A stretch of 64,000 bases of DNA from Ooceraea biroi (GCF_003672135.1 NC_039515.1:4464001-4528000), one strand, 5' to 3'; shown: positions 48,085 to 61,400, numbered from the stretch's first letter. Program-made: numbers and translations. The notes: generated by a model from the letters alone, not told the origin.

Positions 48085-50999
48085 TAAAATGCGGAAATTA
48101 TGTTTCCGCAATGATCAACACAGAGTCGAGAAAAAGCCAAGGCGTATCGAGGCATGAAACGCCTCCGCTTGGCAGAATTTTCAGATGATCTGACGACGTC
48201 GGTTGCAGGTACGTGTCATCAACTACAAGTATCACGTTGCTGTCAAATCTGGCATTCATCGCATGTAGCGGCTGTAGCGCGAGGCGAAACGAAGCCAAGA
48301 ATCGGCAGATGCATTAAGATAATGGGATTGCGACGCGTCAACGAAGGGGGAGCGCTACAGGGGCAGGGGGACTTCGGCAAATGACGCTCGTTACCCTTTG
48401 GCGCTTCTTCCGTGCGCGCAACGAGGGTCAGCGGTTACCGAGCTAACCGGCGAGGCGCGCACATTGCGCAACGTCCACGGAAATAAATCTAGGATAAGCT
48501 GCTGGGAACGCGTGGACCGTTGCCTACTATTTTACCGGTCCATCTCCTCCCCTTGCCCGCTGCTTCGCTTCTCCACCGCCGCGCGTCCCGCAACACATCT
48601 TCCGGCCATTTTCATCGCGCGTCCTCCGCGCCGCCATAACGATCGCGCGTCGGCGAAGCGTGTTACCTTCGCGAGCAACGCCGAACAGCGATCGATTTGG
48701 CCAGCGGGCGACAAAGATCTCGATTAACGAGCAATCGACCTCGACATCTCGTGTCTTCTCAAGAGAGAACGCTTTACGCTGCGTTCGACGGGCTGTTTGT
48801 TGCCAGGGAACGGTCCTCAATTAAGGAAAACATGTTTATCACGTATCGCAGGGATACCATAGCATTGCGTAGCGATGCCGTGTAGCTGTTATAAACCATG
48901 CAGTCTTTCGCGTTTCGTCACTGGCGCCCTCAGCTGATACGCTGCTGCCGACGATACTCGCAACTGCTGCTGCAACTGGTGCATGTGTTCATAAAGAGCA
49001 TGCGCCGGCGAGCGTCGTTGAACGAATCCGTCGATACTGGCTCTGGAATGTAATTCATCCGCATGGATTTTCGTAGATAGCGAGAAATAATCACGATAAA
49101 ACATATACGATGCGTGCGTCGTTGCAGAGCAGAGTGGAGCCTCGCAACGCCGGTCGACCGCGGGCCCTCCACTCGCCGCGTGTCGTCACCGACCGACTCA
49201 GCTGACGCAAAATGGCCGACCAGCACTGACAGCTGAAGCAGAAATCGCGATTTTCGCCGCATGAACGCGACGCCGGGCGTAGCCGAGATCGCCTCGGCAG
49301 CCGGTGCGCGCACTGCCGATCGCTCGTGGTAACGTTTCGCCGAGCTGCGACGTGTCTCGCGAGAATTGGACGCAGTATGGTATCGTGGGGCGTCGACGGG
49401 AAGCGTTCGGCGGAGCGAGGCGCTTTGTCGCGGCGCAGCCGGCGACTCTCGTCACCGGCCGCGGCGTCGGCTCAGCTCAGCTGACGGGCAAAACAAGCGC
49501 CGGGCCGTCGTATTTGGCGTCAACAGCTGATCACCAGCACGACGGATTCGCTGAGAAAACTATCGCACGCTAGCGTCCATTCGTTGAGACTCGTCCAACC
49601 TCGTACAAAGGGCAATCGTGTTTCGTTGCTCGTTGCAAGAAGCACGTAGAGTCGGCGTCGTCGTCTCGGGCCTCGCAGAAACGCCGGGGACGTCGAGTAC
49701 GCACGCCCGTCTCCGAGGGAGGGGAGATGGACGACCGCGGGGAGGTAGGGGAAAGGGGCAGGAGCGGAGTAGAGCGTCTCGGCGAGCAGGCGCTCTCTGC
49801 CTAGGCTCGTAGCCTGCGATTTTTTCCCGTTCCTCTCGTTGTCCGGGCGGTGGGCCAATCGGAGTAAGTAGGTCAGCGCGAGCGGCCAATCGGCGCTCGG
49901 GGCCGGGTCACGTGGCTTTGTTGTTATCTATCAGCTGTTTTTCCCGGACGGGCGGGCGGCCGGCCGGCGCAGTGAAAGCCGCTTGGCAGTCTGTCCTCAG
50001 TCCCTCCCGGTCGCTCAGCTGTGCGTCACATGTCGGGTACCGCGGTTCTCTCTCGCGTACGGAACAGTGCGAAACAACGAGTCCGACCCGGCCAGGCCGC
50101 CGTCCAGCCCCGGACCACCGTCGTCCGTCATCGGCGCGCGCTGTTATCACTACCGTATTATGCTGTCAGCCGCGTGCACGCCAACGCATCGCCACGAATC
50201 GATCACGAAGTGCCTCGAGTATGCGGACGGCGTGACGAACGCGGGCGACGGTGCACGCCGCTTTGTTGATACGCTGAGTGCTGTGTTCAGGCCACGGCGG
50301 CCGCCGCGTCCCGCCAGCGCGTAAGAAAGCATCCGCGGGGATCGTCATCGTGGAATTCCAACCGCCACCCGCCGGTGGTAGGTTGCACGGGAGTGATCGC
50401 GCGAGCGCGAGAAGCTGCTTGCTGGCTACGATGACCTAGAAAACGCAAAGGTGAATCAAGAGGGCGAGAGAGAGAGTGAAAAAAGGAAAGAAAGCCCAAT
50501 AAAGCGAGTCTTTCCCCGGAGCGTTGAAACAGAGCTGCGCGATCATTGAATGCGACGTAGTCGCTCACGCGGACCGCGGTGGTTCTTATGGGGGTGCACG
50601 CTCATCGAGTGCCGAAAGTGACGCGTGCTTCCCACGCGCTTTGACCCATGGACTTTTGCCTCGCGTCTTTCCGCGTCCGGCATTGATACCTCGGATACCC
50701 TGAGCCGCGCATTCGGGAGGCGACGACCGGCCACCGCGGAACACGTCGAACGGCTCGTTGCGTCTTCAGTGCCGTCGCGAGTGGACAGGAGGGACGGGGC
50801 GCCGCGCCGGAGCGTCGCGCGCGTCCAAGTGCGTCGTGCAACGGGACTTGGTGCGAGAGGACGCGCACGAGCGAGTGATCCTCCTGGCGCGGTGAGCGTG
50901 GCAAGTGGACCTAGCACGCACGAGACGCGAGACGCGTGTGAGGCACACATACCCGGACGCAACGTGAGATTCGCGCGTCACCGGTCGAAGCCGCGAATA
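48085..50999. promoter_or_regulatory. CpG-rich 5' region of the Glut4EF-type gene
   Basis: From about 48.3 kb, and most strongly from 49.1 to 51.0 kb, the DNA is CpG-rich with many overlapping artefactual frames on both strands. It leads without a break to the conserved start codon at 51000. The frame upstream of that codon is open back to about 50625, so a longer N-terminus is formally possible. I expect a broad promoter and 5' UTR, perhaps with untranslated exons. No TATA box seen. Confidence 0.5.
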
Positions 51000-51446
51000 A
51001 TGTCGACGGGCAAGAGGCTGGCGAAACGCAGCATAATCGGCACGAGGGTGTGCGCGTCCGGCGAAGACGGCAAGTACTATTGCGGCGCGATTTACGCCGT
51101 GAAGACGCCGCAGGCCGCGTCCGCTGCCGCCGAGTCGTCGTCGTCGCCGTCATCGTCGTCGTCATCGTCGACGTCGACGCTGCCGTCAGGCAAGAGCGTC
51201 ACGCCGAAGACCCTCTACTCCGTGCGCTTCGACGTCGTGCCGGGCGGATGCCCGCCCAGCCCCAGCACCGAGTATACGGATCGCGACCTGATCGGCCCCG
51301 GCTTCGGTTCCGTCACCAGCGCCCGGTTGGTCCCCGGTCAGAAGGTTTATCTAACGTACAACGGTAGAGAGATCCACGCGGAGGTCACGGAGCATCGCCA
51401 GCATCTCGACGAGGTGGACGTGGTCATTGCCCCGAACGGCCAAGAG
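51000..51446 (+). CDS. Glut4EF: First coding exon of a Glut4EF/ZNF395/ZNF704-type transcription factor
   Basis: This exon encodes 149 residues and ends in phase 0 at a GTGAGT donor. The N-terminus (MSTGKRLAKRSIIGTRVC) and the later block PGQKVYLTYNGREIHAEVTE match, from memory, the N-terminal domain of human ZNF395/HDBP2, SLC2A4RG and ZNF704 and of Drosophila Glut4EF. A Ser-rich linker (about residues 40-62) separates the two blocks. These proteins are nuclear DNA-binding factors; their C2H2 finger and C-terminal DNA-binding region lie in later exons, outside this window. I chose the start at 51000 because family similarity begins there, although the frame is open further upstream. Confidence 0.8.
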
Positions 51447-52091
51447 GTGAGTCCGTCGACGAGTTATACATTGTGAGCGAATGAGCGTGTGTATGTCGTG
51501 TGCACGTTGTTTTGCAGACTGCTGATTGCCGCGCGGGCGCACGTGAGACAAGTGGCTAGAATTTATCATTGATGTTGCTTCACGCGCGCGACTGCCTATA
51601 CGTCGTGGATTCCGTTTGACAAAAGAACGCTGTCCAAACACGTGCTGCTAATTTTTGTATTGCCGCTTCTCTCTCTTTGAGTATTAGGGACACTCTGTTA
51701 AAATTACGACCACCGAATTAATTTTATTCTTTTACGTTTGATTAGAATCAACAGTGTGCTTCACGTATCATTCATTTTACAAGATTTCATGATACTTGCC
51801 GAGAGTGAAAATTCATTAATCGCTCGGAAAAGGAACGGATACGTAACTCGAAAGCTACTTTGAATAGGTTGAACTTTGAACCTCATGGGACATGAACCGT
51901 ATTCTTTAGAAGCGCTCTTTTCTCCAGGAAAGGAGAAAGTTGTTTCAATTATCTGATAAAATCGCAACTACTACTGATAGTCTTGGAACAAAAGACGCGT
52001 TCGAAAAGAAAAATTCGCGATAAGAGCGGTGGAATCAGTTACGGACTGTATATTCAAGCGATTAGACTATTCTCGGGTGTGGTAATAATCT
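51447..52091 (+). other. Start of the first intron of the Glut4EF-type gene
   Basis: No further exon is recognised downstream of the donor at 51447 up to the window end, so 51447-64000 is probably intronic. This first part has a T-rich patch and no repeats. Confidence 0.5.
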
Positions 52092-52095
52092 TTAA

Positions 52096-52459
52096 GGGGA
52101 AGCTGGAGTTGCTAGTGAACTATTTTTTCACTATAGCGATGGTAATTGCAGTTTCGAAAATTCTCTTTATTGCTTGTGCAGAATAAAAAATCCTTTTCCA
52201 CAAATGAAGTATAGATAGAAAGAAAGTTCGCTCTACAGGACTTTATATTCAAAATGGAAAAAAGTGAAAAACTTGCATTTGTCTTTTCTAACTTTTTTCC
52301 ATTTTGAATATACAGTCCTGTAGAGCGGGCTTTCTTTCCATCTATACTTCATTTGTGGAAAAGGATTTTTTATCTGCACAAGCAATAAAGAGAATTTTCG
52401 AAACTGCAATTACCATCGCTATAGTGAAAAAATAGTTCACTAGCAACTCCAGCTTCCCC
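52096..52459. mobile_element. 364-bp TTAA-flanked foldback MITE (Kolobok- or piggyBac-like)
   Basis: The two arms, about 160-180 bp each, are inverted copies beginning GGGGAAGCTGGAGTTGC, with a short spacer around 52265-52300. TTAA flanks both sides (52092-52095 and 52460-52463). TTAA targets are used by piggyBac and Kolobok; a GGGGAA terminus is closer to the TTAAAGGRR-type ends I recall for Kolobok-related MITEs. It is non-coding. Confidence 0.75.
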
Positions 52460-52463
52460 TTAA

Positions 52464-55400
52464 GAAGATTAACGAATCGAAGGGCTAATATCGTGCGGGC
52501 ACATTGTAGCGCATGCGAAAGACATGGCGTCATCCCTGGTACACGCTCGCCGGGTCTCGCCGCCGCATCGGCGCAGGTTAACGCGCGTTAACAGCGGGCC
52601 GAGTGCGCGTGCGCGCGCGCTACCGCCCCGTTTCCACAACGATTGCGCGAATGCCCAGCTCCGTCACAGAGCGGAGCAACACGTTCGTCCGATAACATCG
52701 ACGTTGGCGTCACAGGATCTGCGCGTGATCTAATTTCGTCACGTTCATTTCGCCACGACTCCCCTAATTCGACGACGAGGCGCGACGCGGCGAGCTTTTA
52801 AAGCAACCGGGAGATAATCCGTAGAAGCTTGCAAAGCTTTCGCCGGCAGGCCAGCGGCCGACGAAATGAAGATACGCGGCTGCGTTAAAAAGAAAGAGCC
52901 GTAAAACGCCGACGCCGATGCGCGCGTGTATCGTTAATCAGAAAATTTAATTTTCGTGACCTCGTTCCTAAAGTGGACGATCGAGTGGCTGGCCCATTTA
53001 CGCGGTGCGCATGACCGCGACGTTCTCCCCCTGCTACGACGGGTTAGATGACGGGGCTAGGAGGGAGGAAAGCTTCACCTCGCGCGCCTTGCATCCCAAT
53101 TCGTGCGCGTTGCTAGATGAGAACTCCGCGACGCACACCGTGTTCAATTCAACCGCGCCTCTTGTAACCTTGTTCCGCTTCTCGGCGTCCTCGGCGGAAA
53201 TGCTACGCTTTTCACTTCGATAAGGAAACATCCGAGAAATGAGATAATGATAACGTAGATTCGATAATATTTCAGAATCCCTGTTGTTGTTAAGGCCAGA
53301 CAGTCTTTATCGCTCCAAGATATTTCCCAGTCTCCGTTTTCTATTTTAAACGGTCATTTTTGAGTGATTTAAGAATACTTTCCAAAACAGTAAAATTTGA
53401 TTGCCTTGCTAAATTTAATAAAAACTTCTTAATAATCTTTAAAATCTTGTCTTGTATATCTTTACGTACATCTGTTTAAGATTTTTTAACAGTGCTACTT
53501 TTTGAGCGCATTTAATATTAACTAAAAGTAGTTTTTATTAAAATAATTAAGTAAAAATATAGGAAAAATAAATGTGGAATTAAGTAATAATACAAAATGG
53601 TTTAAATAGACGGAATTATTTTTAAAACCAAACGGTATTATTTTGTACGCTATTAAGTTATCAATAACGACGTCGCCATGCCAAACGCAGTGAATTTACG
53701 AAGCCGGGCCAAACAACATCTCGCTACGAACCCGAGACGGTAAAATTGAAAGTCGATAAGCGGACGGGTTAACGAGTGGGTTAACAGAAGGAAATGCCGC
53801 TCGTGTCGTTGACGTCAAACAATGCACGATCCATCAATTTTCTCTCGGCTCTCTCGGTTCAAATTACGCGTGTCATCCCACTACACGCACTTTTTGGACA
53901 TTTGCGGAAATGTAGTACAAGTACATCGTAATCAATTATTTTTTTCCAAAACAAATCTATTAAAAATGTTTAATTGTTTTGCGTTATTATTATCTATATA
54001 GAGAGTAGAAAATAATCTAACATTAAACATGTGCTAATAATAATTCGTCAAATTGATAACAATACTGATTGTAAACCTGTTTTCCGTGATAGATTTTGCT
54101 AATTGCTTCCTCGATAGAATCGATGGAAGATAGAAATTCTTAGGAAGAGGAGAAGACATTAATTCAAGAGATTGATGAAATCTTTCTCTCAAGTAAATTA
54201 ACGCAATAACCAAGCGATATCCCACTTGAGTAATATTACCAATCATTACCAACATCGGAAGCTTGTGTACTTCGGAATTCACCGCATACTGAAGGGGGAA
54301 GGAAAGAAGTTATCTCTCAGGTAGGACGCGTACTATTACGCTCGGTGAAGCGTGCCGGAGGTGCACACGCGTAGCCCGCGATACCGCTAGATGCGAGCGC
54401 GATGAGATTCGTAACGAGAGGCACTGGCCGGTGGCAGCAGCGTCGGCGGTGCACGCACGTAAGCGCGAGAGCGGGCGCGCGCGGCTTACGCGCGCAAAGC
54501 GGATACCGGTAGTACTCGCCCGGCGCACCGGCTACCGTGGGGTGACCCCACGTGGAACGCACTAACGCAATACCTCTTTCTCCCCCCCCCCTCTCTTTCT
54601 CTCGCTACCTCCGTTAAGCAGCTCAGGCGTGACCAGGCGCGCGCGGCTCCGTTTCACATAAACCGCCGCCGCGCCGCGCCGTGGAAAAGCGAACCGGATT
54701 CGCGCGGCCGCGTCGTCCAGTTTTTCGCGAGTCTTATTGCATTGATTACCGGCCGCGGCGGCGCTTTAATCACGCGCCGCGTTTATCAAGCGGTTGCTCG
54801 ACGGGGATTCGCTCGCCAGCCGCGTTCCTGATTTGTTCGATCGTCACAAACGCGCGATATTCCGTACCGCCGTCCGTTATTATCGGGTGTCCAGTAATTT
54901 TCGCACGGTTTTCGCCCCGAGCGCGAGACCGGCGTTACACGAGCCGCTTACGAAACCGCGCGGTTTTCCCTGAAACATGGTTTTGTAACGTGCGCACGTG
55001 TGTGACTACGAGTTTTGCGAGAATCGAGAGCGGGGAGGGGGCATGACGTCACGCGCGGGCCCTAATCGCACGGGTGTCGCGATTAACGGCCCGATAGAAA
55101 TTCCACGGCGCAGTAACGATTCCTTAACGATACCCGTAGGCATTTGTTGATGCGCATAATATAGATAGGCGGGACGCATGTGCGTACACGACGGACTTTT
55201 AACGATGGTGAAGGTCACTCAACTGTGACTCGGTAAATAGCGGATGCTGTTTGTTCATAGTGCAGTGAGGATAGGTGTAGGTGGTAATTTTCGAAGCTTC
55301 CGTACGCTTCTGCGGTGTCTTGATGCGACGGTTTTATGCGGAGCCGCGACTATTTTCGTGCATTTATACGACGGTTTACGATGAAATGCTAATTCGCCAT

Positions 55401-56918
55401 TAACCTTTCGCCGCTCGCGCGACCCGGAGTGCGTGTAGTTTTGGACGGCACTTTTGGTGTGTCGTTGAACTGTAATTTGGAAAATTATTACCTTTTTGTT
55501 AGGTCGATTCTTGATGTAATCGCGAATACAATGAAATTAAAAAAATTTTTTAAAAGACAATTTGAACATTGATAAAATAAAGGCGGGATCTTTACAAGGA
55601 ATAAAGTGCAGTTTCATGGATCAATGACGTAAAAACAGCTAAGCTAAAGGTTAATGACGTGAATCATCGAAGTAGCAGACAACCATCTGTTTTCAATGCA
55701 CAATACGCATCGAACCGTGCAACTGCGAAAAAAATACGGATCCGCTACGCTATTGAAATGTATACGTAAACAGGAACAGAACCAAGTGCGAGAAATTCAA
55801 TAACATGTTTGTATCATTGATCGCTCATTAATCTGACAAAGCGATACAACAGGATATCTATCAAACTGATAATGCAAAGTTATCTGACAATTCAACTAAT
55901 CTAATAGGATCGTAATATAATTACATTACAAGATACATGATCTTATAAATAGTCGGTTTAGTATCCGAGGAACGGCAAGCGCAGCGTCTCTCGGCCGTGC
56001 CAAGAGATCTTCACGGAACGACAGCGTTTCTGTTCAGTCGGTCAATCGTCACGTTTTTATCCGAGACAGGTGCGGATTCCGCTGCTCGTGCGGTTAACTT
56101 ATCAATCGCAGCCTTGCAAGGTTGAGTCATTCGAACAACTCGGGCCGGGGAACGTCATCATCTCCATCGGAGCGTCCGCGACATCCCGCCGGCTGAGCAC
56201 CGCTGGCCGCCGGCCGGAGTGCATTTCCGCGCGGCGCGGAACTCCGGGGCGCGCGGGATCTTTATAAGCAGCGGCAGTGCATTTCGCGGAAAGTCGGGAG
56301 TGCACGAGCGGTCGAGCGACCGGCCGCGCCGCGGAAATACCCGACCCGCGGTCGAAATAATGTCCGCGTTTAACGGTGTCGCTGGTCACCGGCACGACCG
56401 GCGCGAGCCGATTGAGTAAGATATCCTCCCGCGTCTTCCCTCGTGCGTGGTGTGTGGATCCAAAGATAGACATCCCGGCACCGGCCGTCGGCCGAACCTA
56501 ACTGGCCCCAATTATATATACACGCGCGCGCGCGCGGACGCGCGACGATGTAAACACGAGCAGAGAGTAGCGAGTCGCGATCTAGGAGTTGGACCGGATG
56601 AATTCACGTTAGCAAATTTTCGCAAGGTCGGGGCAGTGATAGGAACACGGTGCACTCGCGGTGGAGTGTTACTTCACCCGCGCGTAACTTTACGAGCACA
56701 CCGACACGTTGAAACGGGATTCTACTTTGAGACGCACACAAACGTGGTGCTGTTTGCGTTTCTGAATCTCGTTAATGATTAAAATTGATATTTAACGATG
56801 TAATTAACGGCGTTTCTCACTCGCAAAATCCATTGTTTCAACGGAACATGAGGAATGTGTGCACAATCGTGTCCCCTTTTCACAAAATGCTTGCAATAGA
56901 TGTTGCCGCAGATATTAC
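52464..56918. other. Presumed intron, mixed CpG-rich and AT-rich segments
   Basis: CpG-rich blocks occur at about 52.5-53.2, 54.3-55.2 and 56.1-56.6 kb, with AT-rich DNA between. A TATAAATAG at about 55945 and TTTATAAGCAGC at about 56261 precede CpG-rich DNA and could mark an internal promoter, but I see no matching exon. A C/T-rich tract lies at 54575-54605. No coding exon recognised. Confidence 0.4.
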
Positions 56919-56920
56919 TA

Positions 56921-58439
56921 CAGGGTGTCCCATGGGAAGTTGCTGAAACTAATCAGCTGTCATTTTTAAACATATGCAGTTATTGAAAAAACAAAAATTG
57001 CGTTGGAAAGAGGAAAATCTGCAGTTTTTAATGGGTATAAATAAAATTTAGCAAAATGTTTGTATATCAGTTTATTTTATTAATGAAAAATATGCTGATA
57101 ATCAAGTAAGCTAATGATAAATATTTTCAAGTGTGCACCATCTGAATTTGTACAAAAATCAATTCTTTTACGAAAACTTGTGAAAACTTTTTCTAACATG
57201 TCGTCTTTAATGTTGCTGACGACCTTTTTAATAGCCACTACTAAATCTGACACTGTTTCTGGATTTCCGGCATAACAATGGTCCTTAATGTATCCCCAAA
57301 GAAAGAAGTCACATGGATTTAAATCCGGCGAGTACGGTGGCCATTCTAGCCCCCCCTGGGCAAATTTGGGGTATCCCAGATCGATGACTCGATTGCCATA
57401 AACTTTATGGATTGTTTCGAAGACCTCCTGGGTTCGATGTGGTGTCGCTCCATCCTGCATGAAATGAAATCCTCTGACCAGGCCTCTTTTTTTTTGCATG
57501 AGGGAAGAATTGTGTTTCGAGAAGCTGCTTGTAACTTTCACCAGTGACTGTTGATTCGAAGAATTGCAGATAAATTCCTTTTACCGAGATCGCAGCCCAT
57601 GCTGTTATTTTTTGTGGATGTAAAGGTTTAGCCAGGGAAACGTTGGGATTTTCCGACCCCCAAAATCTATAATTTTGTTTATTAACATAACCATTTAGCC
57701 AGAAATGTGCTTCGTCCGTGTAAATTATCAATTTTGCATCAAGTTCTCCATCTTCAAACATTCCATTTATCGTCTTGCAGAATTCCACACGTTTCGTCAT
57801 AGCGCGGTTGGTTAACAATTGATGCGATGTTATTTTATAGGGATGCATTTTCAGGAAATGTTTTAAAATCCTGTGTAACGTTGTTTTGGATATTTCAAGA
57901 GCTTGGGCAGCTTTCCGAATGGAAGAATTTGGATTCTCTTCAAAATACTTCTTAATATCTTCAATGTTTTCTTCTGCAGCTACAGACACAGAAGGACCTG
58001 GCAGATCATGTCTACGGTCTTGGATAGTTCCATACTGCATAAAATTATCGATAATTCTGATAAAAATAACACAAAACATTATTTTAATGCAGATTTATTG
58101 CCAAAAAATGGAGTGACGTAACGCATACGTTTAAAGAAATAATAAATTCTAACCTTTTCAGCGTGTTTTCGCTCTTAACTTTATGTGTTCCGTATTTAGT
58201 ACGAAACCCCCTGTAAGCATTGCTATAAACTTTTCCTCTGGAAAAGAAGCACTCGACAAGATAAATCTTTCCTTCCGTCGTCAGATTACTCATTTTGACG
58301 CGCACGGACTTGCATCTACCACAACCAGAATAAAACTGCGGACATTCAGATGAACGACCGTTAACCATAAGACCCTTTCTGAAGTCATGGAGGGGAGAAC
58401 CAATCGTTTACTTTCAGCAACTTCCCATGGGACACCCTG
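56921..58439 (-). mobile_element. 1.5-kb mariner-like transposon with intact termini
   Basis: Inverted termini of about 28 bp begin CAGGGTGTCCCATGGGAAGT, and TA flanks both sides (56919-56920 and 58440-58441). It encodes one transposase on the minus strand (separate entry). The complete ends and single lesion suggest a fairly recent insertion. It lies in the presumed intron of the Glut4EF-type gene. Confidence 0.92.
57080..58293 (-). pseudogene. DUF4817-type mariner transposase, intron-containing, frameshifted
   Basis: The first exon, 58293-58154, encodes the helix-turn-helix region (LTTEGKIYLVECFF). The intron 58153-58057 has GT..AG borders. The second exon, 58056-57080, holds a second HTH (SIRKAAQALEISKTTLHRIL) and the DDE nuclease: Asp in TDEAHFW, Asp in MQDGATPH and Asp in YSPDLNPCD. 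I count 42 residues between the second and third Asp. The frame breaks within a run of nine A (plus-strand T at 57487-57495), between the first and second catalytic Asp. The protein is complete in both frames on either side. A sequencing error in the homopolymer would give the same picture. Confidence 0.85.
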
Positions 58440-58441
58440 TA

Positions 58442-61400
58442 ATAATTGGACAGTGTAGCGGCCAATTAATGACTGATAAGCAACTGTTACAAAAATTGAT
58501 GCATCAATATTTGATGAACCGTTCGCTCCACGCGTCTGCTTGCGTCTCGTGGCACGCGTGACGTCGCGATATTTCTACTCGAATCGCTCTACCAGGCCGT
58601 ATTATCTGCGTGGATCTAACGCTTCCGGCAAATACGTCGTCTTATCTTTCCGCCGCGCGGTGCGGTCCCCGCGGTTTTAATATCTTGTTGCTTTTTGCCG
58701 TGGCCTCGCTTATCCGCGGAAGCCACCGGCTTGTTTGATTCTCGCACAGGAGGCTGGCCGGTTGGAGGGGGGCCGCTCGTCCATCCAGCAGCTGCCGACA
58801 GTCGCAAGATGATATCCAACGCTATAATTCATCGCTCCAGTTGCTCTCGCCGCAACGGCAGGTGGCCAATTTCTACCTTTCTCTCTCTCTCTCTCTCTCT
58901 TCCTCTCTTGTCAATCACGTTATCACGAATATGAAAATTTATCATGGAGTATTCGCTCGCGACAAATCTGTCGCTCAAGGCTCGGAAGTTTTCGCGAGAT
59001 ACCTGACGGATGAGCACATCCGGCTCAAACGCTCGTCCGGATGAAACATCGCGGGAAGAAACACGCTTATTGTCGGTCGAAGAAAGTTTGCTCACGGTCA
59101 TTCGATATCTTCGATAAATCATCGAGTCTCGAGTGTCGGCACCACTTCACGCAACACGTAAGCGTGCACGCGCGCAATGCAACTCGGTGACGTGCAGTTA
59201 GATTTCCATCTAGCATCGAGGAAATTAAGCAAATGGAAGAGACATATGTTGAGTGAGCATGTGTGTTTGCAGATACCTCATTAAAAGGTTACGGGAAATC
59301 GCGATTTGATAACAGGATTCGATGACAGGCGTATGGTCGCAACGCTGACGCGCTCGTTGCGTCATTGACCATTGAAAACCGGCGTTTACCGAGAGATTCG
59401 CGAGATTTCTCGGCGCGCTGCACTGGATTATGTCATACGTACGTGCTCGCATCACTTGGTCGTCAGTAAATAGGTTACGCAAGATGGATCACGGATATCT
59501 GCTCCGCGCGCTATTAACTAGGCCGGCGTCGCCGGCGTTGTGTACCCGCGTTGTTCGCGAGTAATAGCGAGTCTAAGCGCGTGATAAACAGCGTGAAGCA
59601 AGCCGTCCCAGAAGTGCATCGAGGCTGCCTGCATTGTACATTAATAATTAATATATATAACAATATATATTATTACATATTGTGTCATTAATTACGGTAT
59701 ATCAGTTTCCAATTTCTAATTATTACTCCAGCACAGATAATAATGATAATAATGATAATAATGATAATTTTGTTCAAGTACGATTCACACATAACGTTAT
59801 ATTTTAAGTTCTGATTCAAAAGTTCTATGACACTTGGCACGACTTGATGCACTTTCTCGACTACGTGTGTATTGTTAGTCGTGGTGGCCATGCGTGCAGT
59901 CGCGCGCGCGACTTTCTTTTATTAATATAATCAGGCACGCCTGTTGCTACGAGCCGCGAGTAAGCTGAAAAGTCGACGAACCCGACTTTCGGCGCGTTTG
60001 GGGATCCTGTTGCGAGTTCGATCTCTAAATCTCTCTCCTCTTTCAATTTATTTCAGTCTTCACGGTGCGGCACAACATTTCATTGCGGCATCGCGAGCTT
60101 TCTCGCAATTACTTCGCGAATTCCCCGCTAATCGCACGGGCGAGCAGTCATCATTCTCGGGTTGATAATCAATTTCGAAAAGGAACGTCTCGAGAGATCA
60201 AACTATTGCGTCAGGCCTTAAATGCCACTCAGTCGTTCTTAAAAAGAAAACCCGATGTGCAGCCGACGTAGGCTTATGACGTAGGCGAGCGGCGTTAGCC
60301 GGAAGCTTCATCCACTCGAGCCCGAATCCGAGAGCGTCATCGATATTCCCGGAGCCGCGGTTCAAACGATCCGTCCGTAACTCGCCCTTAATAACGATCC
60401 CGCGCTGCGTCGACCGCGGTTGTCGCGCGCGGAACTCGTTATCCGCGAAGAGACGATCTTTTCGCCGAAAGCCGGGCGAGATAAGGTGACATAACGCCCT
60501 CGGAGCGGCCGCGAGTGATAGTTCGCCTTTCTCTCGGCAAATTTACCGACGCGAGCTCGAATTCGAGCTTGTTTGGAAACAACATGGCGACCGGCCGGCC
60601 CAGCCAGCCAGCCAGCCATTCGTCCGCAAGTCTGATCGTAACTCTGCCGGTGCAATGTCGCTCTCTCCCTCGATCATTGTTGCCGGCCCCCGAGGGTCTC
60701 TCCCTCTTCTCCCCCCGATTTCTTGCCGCGATTCGATTCCATTACCACCACCATCACCACCGCCGTCTTCGACGTCGTTAGTGTCCGTGTCGCAATCATT
60801 AGCATGCCCGGGCACAATTACCTTGGATATTGGAACGGCTTTGCGGCGGCGGCGATGGCGCGATGCATATGCAGCACGCGCGATCGCGCGCGCTCACCGT
60901 CGAAACGCGCCTTAACGTGGTCGGCAGCCCTCCTCGACGAGTTGCGCATCGCCGTGCTTAGCCGGCCGCAATTGCGAAATGGAACGCGCGTGTCGGCATG
61001 TCTCCACCCGGCAGCGGCGTTGTTGTCATCCTCGTCATCGTCGTCGTCGCCGTTCTGGAATTCCATCGGACGAAATAATCGCTGCTGACTCGCCCACGCT
61101 CGCTGCTCGCGTGGCGGAATAAGTGCACGCTCGCTCGCGTATTCAAACGCGTTCCAGCCCGCTCTCGGTTGGTCGAACGAGGTGTCGATCGCGCGTAGCA
61201 ACCGCATCGGTGATCTCATTTCTTTGAATCCGGACGCACTTTTCGCACTGAGACAATTTCCTATGAAATTTATGCATATTTAAAGACGTGTAGATCTCTC
61301 TCTCTCTCTCTTTCTCTTCCTGTTTCCGAATCGAGCTTAGAATACAGGTGATAAGACACCGCGTCACCATCGTATAAAATACGATCGTAAACCTTGCGCT

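Noticed and set aside
57405..58116. Plus-strand frames over the transposase
   Set aside because: Shadows of the minus-strand transposase.
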